NCBI GenBank assembly: GCA_030671005.1
Contig: DAOVAN010000097.1
Coordinates: 1 to 6,310, forward strand
Length of the DNA: 6,310 bases
Source: Caldifarciminota bacterium
GTDB lineage: Bacteria > Hydrothermota > Tepidihabitantia > SM23-42
Reading direction: 5' to 3'
Every line of letters begins with the position of its first letter. Position 1 is the first letter of the stretch. This document shows, piece by piece, positions 1 to 5,044 of the stretch. The position numbers and the translations under genes are program-made. The notes below the pieces were generated by a model. That model had not been told where the DNA came from. It ran no database searches and was given only the letters and a program-made list of their open reading frames with translations.

Positions 1-1
1 T

Positions 2-805
2 CTCGGCAACAAAGCCGCCTCCGGCACCGAGATAATCAGACGAATGGGTGAAACCCATTTCAAAGAAAAGAGACCGATCGTTTACACATCGGCCGACAGT
101 GTATTTCAGATCGCCTGCCACACCGATGTTTTCAGCATCGAAGAATTATATTCATTCTGCAAAATCGCGCGCGCCATAATGCAGGGCGAACATCGCGTCG
201 CCCGCGTCATTGCCCGGCCGTTTGCCGGCACCGCGCCCAATTTCTATCGCACGAAGGACCGGCGCGACTTCTCTCTCGCACCACCCGAGCCAACCTTGCT
301 GGATATTGCACAGAAGAACGGCATCAAGGTTACGGTCATCGGCAAGGTCGATGACCTCTTCAGCCATCGCGGATTCGACGAATCGTATCACTCAGTGAAC
401 AACCTGGAGTGTATTGATCTCGTATTGAGAGTAATGGAAGAAAAAGAACGTGCGCTGATCGTTGCCAACTTCGTGCAGTTTGATATGGATTGGGGCCATC
501 GTAATGATATTGAAGGTTTCAAGAACGGTCTAATCGAAATGGACAAGGGGCTCGGCCGGATCGTCAGCCAAGCCAGTGACGGCGACTTGATATTCATCAC
601 CGCTGACCATGGCAATGACCCGACGACCCCATCCACTGATCATTCAAGGGAGCATGTGCCGATTCTTGCCTATCGCAACGGGGTGATGGGTAAAGACCTG
701 GGAACCAGAAAGACATTCGCCGATCTTGCAAAAACAACGGCCCGATATTTTGATATCGAGGGGATTAGACATGGCGAGGACTTCCTCAAAAGCTGCAGCG
801 CATAA
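2..805 (+). CDS. deoB: Phosphopentomutase, 5'-truncated by window edge
   Basis: DeoB interconverts ribose-1-phosphate and ribose-5-phosphate (and the deoxy forms) in the cytoplasm, linking nucleoside phosphorolysis to central metabolism. The reading frame is open from base 2, and the residues before the first ATG (44) already match the family (GNKAASGTEI), so the gene starts upstream. About 267 residues are visible; family members have roughly 390-400, so about a third is missing, including the region with the phosphorylated Thr. Visible family motifs are VYTSADSVFQI, RPFAG...NFYRT, the di-metal ligands in FDMDWGHR (Asp at 482-484, His at 497-499), ITADHGND (Asp-His at 605-610) and TDHSRE (His at 641-643). 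All ligands expected in this alkaline-phosphatase-superfamily half are present, so the enzyme looks functional. Its 3' end contains the cdd start, which fits a nucleoside-salvage operon. Identification is firm; only the N-terminus is unknown. Confidence 0.95.
   Translation, partial: LGNKAASGTEIIRRMGETHFKEKRPIVYTSADSVFQIACHTDVFSIEELYSFCKIARAIMQGEHRVARVIARPFAGTAPNFYRTKDRRDFSLAPPEPTLLDIAQKNGIKVTVIGKVDDLFSHRGFDESYHSVNNLECIDLVLRVMEEKERALIVANFVQFDMDWGHRNDIEGFKNGLIEMDKGLGRIVSQASDGDLIFITADHGNDPTTPSTDHSREHVPILAYRNGVMGKDLGTRKTFADLAKTTARYFDIEGIRHGEDFLKSCSA
758..764 (+). promoter_or_regulatory. Ribosome binding site deciding the cdd start
   Basis: A purine run GAGGGGA lies inside the end of deoB. Its GAGG core ends 9 nt before the ATG at 771. 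It is the best Shine-Dalgarno match near cdd and favours the overlapping start. The alternatives at 822 and 825 have AAAGGA only 1-4 nt upstream, which is too close to be efficient. Confidence 0.55.
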
Positions 806-1193
806 GAAGATATCAAAGGAAATGATGAATAGCGTGAAGAGGACGCTAAAGAACACATATGCTCCATACTCCAACATCTCGGTGGCCGCGGCGCTCTATT
901 GCGCCAGTGGCCGTATCTACACCGGTTGCAATATCGAAAACAGCTCCTATTCGCTGACGATGTGCGCGGAAAGAGTAGCGCTATTCAACGCGATCTCACA
1001 AGGTGAAAAGAAATTCCTGTTGCTGCTCGTACATTCACCGCAGGTGGACTCTATCCTGCCGTGCGGTGCCTGCCTGCAAGTATACGCCGAGTTTGCACCC
1101 GACATCGTAATCGTGACAACGAGTAATAAGAACGAATTCCATTTCCACCCGCTGAAAACCCTGCTGGCAAAACCATTTAGGTTCCGTACATGA
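771..1193 (+). CDS. cdd: Cytidine deaminase (short homotetrameric type)
   Basis: Cdd hydrolytically deaminates cytidine and deoxycytidine to uridine and deoxyuridine in pyrimidine salvage. The 140-residue product has every hallmark of the short zinc-dependent family: Y-A-P-Y-S at 30-34, the ribose-binding N-I-E-N at 54-57, C-A-E-R at 65-68 (zinc Cys65, catalytic Glu67 and the Arg that offsets thiolate charge) and P-C-G-A-C at 97-101 (zinc Cys98 and Cys101). Numbering runs 12 residues ahead of Bacillus subtilis Cdd. The start at 771 is chosen for its GAGG ribosome site. It overlaps deoB by 35 nt and adds about 12 residues to the usual N-terminus. Starts at 822 or 825 would give 123 or 122 residues and remain possible. 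Small departures from consensus are Leu102 where PCGACRQ normally has Arg, and V-A-A-A where V-G-A-A is usual. The tail after the L-L-x-x-x-F motif is short. Function is secure; the exact start is less so. Confidence 0.92.
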   Translation: MARTSSKAAAHKKISKEMMNSVKRTLKNTYAPYSNISVAAALYCASGRIYTGCNIENSSYSLTMCAERVALFNAISQGEKKFLLLLVHSPQVDSILPCGACLQVYAEFAPDIVIVTTSNKNEFHFHPLKTLLAKPFRFRT

Positions 1194-1206
1194 ATGGATC
1201 GATGCT

Positions 1207-2991
1207 ATGAATTTCTATTTTGGTATCAATATCCAAAAACTGACAAAGGCGCAATTTTCTGACATCGCCAACACGCTAAACACATTCAGAGGGCGCATAG
1301 AGTCAGGAGAAAAAGACTTGGTCGTTGGATACAGCAAAGAGCTGAACATAATAACCTGCCTGTTGCAGATCAGAGAAACATATCCCAGCGCACATTTCGG
1401 TTTTTCGCAACATGCAGCCCTGGCCAGAGGACTCTCAAAGATCGCAGAGCAAGGTGAGATGCTGGTATCAGAAGACATCGAAAAAAAGATTATTGAGGAT
1501 TTCCAGGTAACGACCCTGGGCATGCTCACGATTGAAGGAATGGCAAACGAAATCCTCGTCAGCCGATTGGAAAAAGCCTTAACGGAAATGAAGCCGCCCG
1601 AGCAGATATCCCGCTCACCCCATATCTCACGCAAAGGCCAGGTTGAATCTCTCGAATACCATCTGAGTGTTTCCAAAGCGCTTCTTGTTGTTTGTCCCAC
1701 CGGCGGCGGCAAGACGGTTTTCTTCGATGAGCTACTGGACCACTGGCAAGGCAAAAAGACCATCTACCGAACGACCTGTCCATCATATATCCGGGGTATC
1801 ACATTGCAGCCGATCAACGAACTGGTTATGCAAATGCTAGAGATTAACAGCACACAACCAATCGAGGAAAAACAGAAGGCGATCGAGACAAAATTGAAAG
1901 AGATCGGTATCGTCGATATCGGAACTTCCTACCTGACCATACTCGACTTCCTGACTCTAAGTGATGAGGAATCTATTCTGGAAAAACTGGAACTGAAGAC
2001 AAGGGTACAGGTCTTGACCGATACCGTCGCGGAAATTCTCAAAAGGATATCCTGGAACAGATCAGTTGCCTTGATTATCGAAGATGCAGAAAACATGGAT
2101 GCTTCATCGAATACCTTCATGCAACATCTGATGGTAAAACTCGCCGAAGAAGACGTCTGCTTCATTTTCTCTTCCTATCTGTCACAGATCAACCTCTCAG
2201 GACTACATGAATTTGAGCTGAAGGAAATCGCAAAGAAGGAATTATCAGCACTCGTCGAAGAGACGATCGGCGAGAGCATGGCCCTTCCGCCGACCACGCC
2301 CTTCCATGTCGCACAATATATAGCATTATATAATGAAGAAAGAATCGCCTACCTGTACAAACAATATGGGGGTGAAACATCCATCGCCGGCTTCGCCCTC
2401 TCGTACCATGACGCGAAGACAATAATCAAAAGACGCTTAGAGCACCTGGATGAAAAAAAGGATTTCATCTCAAATCTTTCTGTAGCCGGCATAAAGATAC
2501 ACCCTGACGAATTTCCCCTTGAAGAGAAAAACATCGACCTATTCGAACATTTTGTGAGATTAGGATATTTGAACAAGCAGCTTGATTACTACATATTTGT
2601 GAATCCGATACTACATGACGAATTATATGACCTGGCGTCAAACAGAGAAGACCTGCACCTCCGTCTGGCCGACTATTACAGCCGGCTCGCCGGACACGAA
2701 GAGCACGCTGCATTCCACTATCGAGAGGGCCAGAATTTCAAAAAGGCGATAGAATACATGATGATGTCTGCCCGCCAGGCAGTCCGCAAGGGCGGATATG
2801 AGTCGGGCATCGAATACTACAATCACGCGCTTGAATTGTGTCAACGCCAGCGCGATGCCGCCGACCTCGAGATCGTAGTCGCGCTGAATGAAGGATTAGC
2901 CGATGTGTACCGGTCTTTGGGAGACGAAGAAAGGGCGCTGAAGTACTATAAAGTGGTGCTGGATAGCTACAAAGAAATACTCAAAGAATGA
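1207..2991 (+). CDS. Cyclase-like/STAND-type ATPase with TPR-like C-terminus
   Basis: This 594-residue protein has the architecture of the large ATPases that often follow class III adenylate/guanylate cyclase domains. Residues 1-121 resemble a shrunken cyclase domain: 70-90 (ending QGEMLVSED) matches the conserved 'aarL..lA..GEilvSe' segment, followed by F99...LG...I.G (to 111). The metal-binding Asp positions are not recognisable. Residues about 135-300 form a P-loop NTPase with Walker A CPTGGGKT (163-170) and Walker B ALIIED (288-293), the latter followed by A-E-N-M-D, as in the D-x-H-W-x-D region of relatives. Residues about 430-495 look like a winged-helix/arm region (FVNPILHDELYD from 464, then R...LH.RLADYY). 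Residues 486-594 are TPR-like helices (ALELCQRQ, ALKYYK). No signal peptide or membrane segment is seen, so it is probably cytoplasmic. The start at 1207 is the first ATG in frame, 13 nt after cdd, with weak GGA at 1196-1198. Its stop overlaps the lptD start. A signalling or scaffolding role is inferred; the specific function is unknown. Confidence 0.75.
   Translation: MNFYFGINIQKLTKAQFSDIANTLNTFRGRIESGEKDLVVGYSKELNIITCLLQIRETYPSAHFGFSQHAALARGLSKIAEQGEMLVSEDIEKKIIEDFQVTTLGMLTIEGMANEILVSRLEKALTEMKPPEQISRSPHISRKGQVESLEYHLSVSKALLVVCPTGGGKTVFFDELLDHWQGKKTIYRTTCPSYIRGITLQPINELVMQMLEINSTQPIEEKQKAIETKLKEIGIVDIGTSYLTILDFLTLSDEESILEKLELKTRVQVLTDTVAEILKRISWNRSVALIIEDAENMDASSNTFMQHLMVKLAEEDVCFIFSSYLSQINLSGLHEFELKEIAKKELSALVEETIGESMALPPTTPFHVAQYIALYNEERIAYLYKQYGGETSIAGFALSYHDAKTIIKRRLEHLDEKKDFISNLSVAGIKIHPDEFPLEEKNIDLFEHFVRLGYLNKQLDYYIFVNPILHDELYDLASNREDLHLRLADYYSRLAGHEEHAAFHYREGQNFKKAIEYMMMSARQAVRKGGYESGIEYYNHALELCQRQRDAADLEIVVALNEGLADVYRSLGDEERALKYYKVVLDSYKEILKE
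2988..2991 (+). other. ATGA stop-start overlap coupling ATPase and lptD
   Basis: The ATPase stop TGA (2989-2991) and the lptD start ATG (2988-2990) share bases. The purine-rich stretch before it (AAAGAAA at 2971-2977, AAAGA at 2983-2987) is a weak ribosome site, so lptD translation probably depends on ribosomes finishing the upstream gene. An in-frame TAG at 2964-2966, with no start codon between it and 2988, confirms that lptD cannot begin earlier. Confidence 0.75.
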
Positions 2992-5006
2992 TTTTGTTTC
3001 TCTGCTTGGGGTTGCTGCAGGATACTACTCTAAGCGACACCGCAAACGTTGTACGGTACCAGGCAAATCACATAACCTACGACTTGGGAAAATCTGTCAT
3101 TCTATTGAAAGACTCGTCGGTCATCACCTACAAGGACATCATACTAATATCAGACAGTGCCTACTATTACATCGAGACAAATTATCTCGAGGCATTTGGC
3201 TTATGCGATTTACGCCAGCTTGAAGATTCAATAATAGGTAACCACCTCACGTACAACCTGACCAACAAAAAAGCATTAATGAGGCAGGGGAAAACCCAGA
3301 TAGAGCACGGTTTCATTCAAGGCAAAGAGATATATCTGATCGATGAAAACACAATCAATAGCTACGGGGGTAGATACACGACCTGTAGCGATTCACCGCC
3401 TCACTATTATTTTTATTCGCCCAAGATGAAGGTCTATCTCGGCGACATGATTCTCGCGCAACCCCTCTATCTATATATCTATGACGTGCCGGTCCTCGGA
3501 GCGCCCTTCTGGTTCGTACCGATTTCTACGCGCAGGAAATCGGGCCTGCTCCCTTTCCGTATTGGAAACTCAAGCAGCTGGGGCAAGTATGTTAGAGATT
3601 TCGCCTATTATTTCGTTCTTAACGATTATGCCGACGTCACGCTTCAGGTCGACGCGATGGAGAAAAAAGGCATCATGCCACATATCGAGGGTGTATGGGA
3701 TTATGCACCCTTCTCGAAGGGCAAGCTATACGCTTCGTACATCGATGACAGTGAACTCGAGAAGGTGAGGTACAGTATCGAGGCGCGTAATAATTCGGAA
3801 CTCTTCCTTTTCGGCTCGAGCTTCAAATGCGACATCAAGTATGTGAGTGATAACAGTTACCGCCAAGACTATGCAGAGACTACCGCAATATGGCTCGAGC
3901 AAGAAATAGTCTCGAGCGCCACGATTAGCCGCAACATCGCTGGCTACTCAAACAACCTTGCCTTCGAACGTAAACAGAACTTCACGGATTCAACGATAAC
4001 CGAGAAATTGCCCTACTACTCTTTTACCGGTCCATCGAGCATGTTCTTTTCACTCATCAACTATTCTGTATCAGGGCACCTGAGCCGGGACCGCTTCGAC
4101 GCCCCCGACAGCACGAGTGAAGTGATTGGCGCTAATCTCCATGCCACGCCGTCCGGACAGAGGAACATCCTGGACCTGTTCACACTATCCCCGCAATTCG
4201 ATCTCGATCTTGCTGCATTTGACGAAGACACGGTCGGTACCAGATGGCCGGCACGGTTCGGCTATTCATTTATCGTTTCGGCGAGTACCAACTTCTTCCG
4301 GGCTTTCAATATTAATGGACTGGGAATTCATGGCATGCTGCATAAAATTCTGCCCTCGCTCAGCTACACATATACTCCAGATTTTGATTTCGGACAATAC
4401 CCAAGAGTCACTGGTATCCCGACATACGCTCATGCAAACCGCATCACTTTGGGCTTAAACCAGGACCTCGAGGCGAAGATCGGCGAGGAATCGAGAAAAC
4501 ACAACATCATGCGTTTTCTCTTGGGCACAGCCTACGATCTGACGAACGACTCGCTACCGTGGCAATCATTGTCCTTTTCTGTTTCTCTACCGTATAATCC
4601 GTTCCCCAAACCCATCACCACATTCACGACGCAGATCGACGGCAATATCGATCCCTATACTCAAGACTACACATACAACATCACAAACACAACCGCCATG
4701 AACCTCGATTTCTTTTCGATCAGCGTCGGCCAGAGCTACCGGCGTGGCGGGACATACCAGACATGGTTCAATGGGGACATCAAACCGACCCGCCACTGGA
4801 CTTTGAAGTACTCCGCGCGATATGATTGGAAAGACAAAAAGCTCGTTGACTACAGCTTCGGCCTCACGCGCGACCTCCACTGCTGGGAAGCAGTTCTGAA
4901 CTTCAACCGACTGGGTGATGAGTGGCGCTATGATTTCAAAATACGCATCAAGTCAATCCCTGAAGTGTCAATTGGCAAGGGATTGCTGGGTTATATCTTC
5001 GAGTAA
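2988..5006 (+). CDS. lptD: LptD-type LPS assembly outer-membrane protein
   Basis: LptD is the outer-membrane beta-barrel that, with lipoprotein LptE, receives lipopolysaccharide from the periplasmic LptA bridge and inserts it into the outer leaflet. Residues about 20-125 have the repeating strand pattern of the OstA/LptA-like jellyroll (blocks such as YKDIILISDSAYYY, and N..TNKKALMRQGKT). Next come the family landmarks Y-T-T-C-S-D (Cys133), the strand pair around V-Y-L-G-D-M and P-L-Y-L-Y-I, and R-R-K-S-G-L-L-P-F (182-190), which opens the barrel. The rest alternates aromatic and polar residues typical of amphipathic strands and ends with L-H-C-W-E (Cys632) and a final FE. At 672 residues it is shorter than E. 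coli LptD (784). The N-terminus M-I-L-F-L-C-L-G-L-L-Q is a very short hydrophobic stretch without a basic n-region, so export by a standard signal peptide is plausible but atypical. It is translationally coupled to the ATPase, and a SurA/PpiD-like chaperone gene faces it. No LptE gene is visible. Confidence 0.87.
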   Translation: MILFLCLGLLQDTTLSDTANVVRYQANHITYDLGKSVILLKDSSVITYKDIILISDSAYYYIETNYLEAFGLCDLRQLEDSIIGNHLTYNLTNKKALMRQGKTQIEHGFIQGKEIYLIDENTINSYGGRYTTCSDSPPHYYFYSPKMKVYLGDMILAQPLYLYIYDVPVLGAPFWFVPISTRRKSGLLPFRIGNSSSWGKYVRDFAYYFVLNDYADVTLQVDAMEKKGIMPHIEGVWDYAPFSKGKLYASYIDDSELEKVRYSIEARNNSELFLFGSSFKCDIKYVSDNSYRQDYAETTAIWLEQEIVSSATISRNIAGYSNNLAFERKQNFTDSTITEKLPYYSFTGPSSMFFSLINYSVSGHLSRDRFDAPDSTSEVIGANLHATPSGQRNILDLFTLSPQFDLDLAAFDEDTVGTRWPARFGYSFIVSASTNFFRAFNINGLGIHGMLHKILPSLSYTYTPDFDFGQYPRVTGIPTYAHANRITLGLNQDLEAKIGEESRKHNIMRFLLGTAYDLTNDSLPWQSLSFSVSLPYNPFPKPITTFTTQIDGNIDPYTQDYTYNITNTTAMNLDFFSISVGQSYRRGGTYQTWFNGDIKPTRHWTLKYSARYDWKDKKLVDYSFGLTRDLHCWEAVLNFNRLGDEWRYDFKIRIKSIPEVSIGKGLLGYIFE

Positions 5007-5044
5007 CCGCTCCTTTAAGCTTAAGAAATCACCAACTACTCAAA
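4998..5044. repeat. Inverted repeat across the convergent gene junction
   Basis: TTCGAGTA (4998-5005) faces TACTCAAA (5037-5044), pairing 7 of 8 positions across both stop codons. A perfect dyad TTAAGCTTAA (5015-5024) sits inside. The outer arms exist because both convergent genes end in Phe-Glu-stop. There is no GC-rich stem and no clear T-run after the stem on either strand, so a bidirectional terminator is possible but weakly supported. Confidence 0.3.

Noticed and set aside
1215..1763. 182-codon open frame on the - strand
   Set aside because: It lies wholly antisense to the ATPase, whose sequence carries P-loop and cyclase-like motifs. The antisense translation is rich in Ser/Pro/Arg with no recognisable domain.
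1207..2991. STAND-like ATPase with TPR-like helices considered as an anti-phage defence gene
   Set aside because: No effector domain (nuclease, TIR, protease, transmembrane) is present, and the neighbours are housekeeping salvage and envelope genes. The domain order matches cyclase-associated signalling ATPases instead.
2988..3011. LptD N-terminus considered as a lipoprotein signal because of Cys6
   Set aside because: The residues before the Cys are L-F-L, not a lipobox with a small residue at -1. The Cys is also too close to the N-terminus, and LptD is not a lipoprotein.
3481..3768. 95-codon + strand frame overlapping lptD
   Set aside because: It is out of frame within the R-R-K-S-G region of lptD. 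Its Ser/Arg-rich content has no motif and no ribosome site was noted.
4587..4880. 97-codon open frame on the - strand inside lptD
   Set aside because: It is antisense to the C-terminal LptD barrel strands. The composition looks like a shadow and no family motif is seen.
5014..5025. TTAAGCTTAA palindrome considered as a Rho-independent terminator
   Set aside because: A hairpin would have a 3-bp A/T stem around a 4-nt loop, with no GC stem and no T-tract. It is too weak to call as a terminator.
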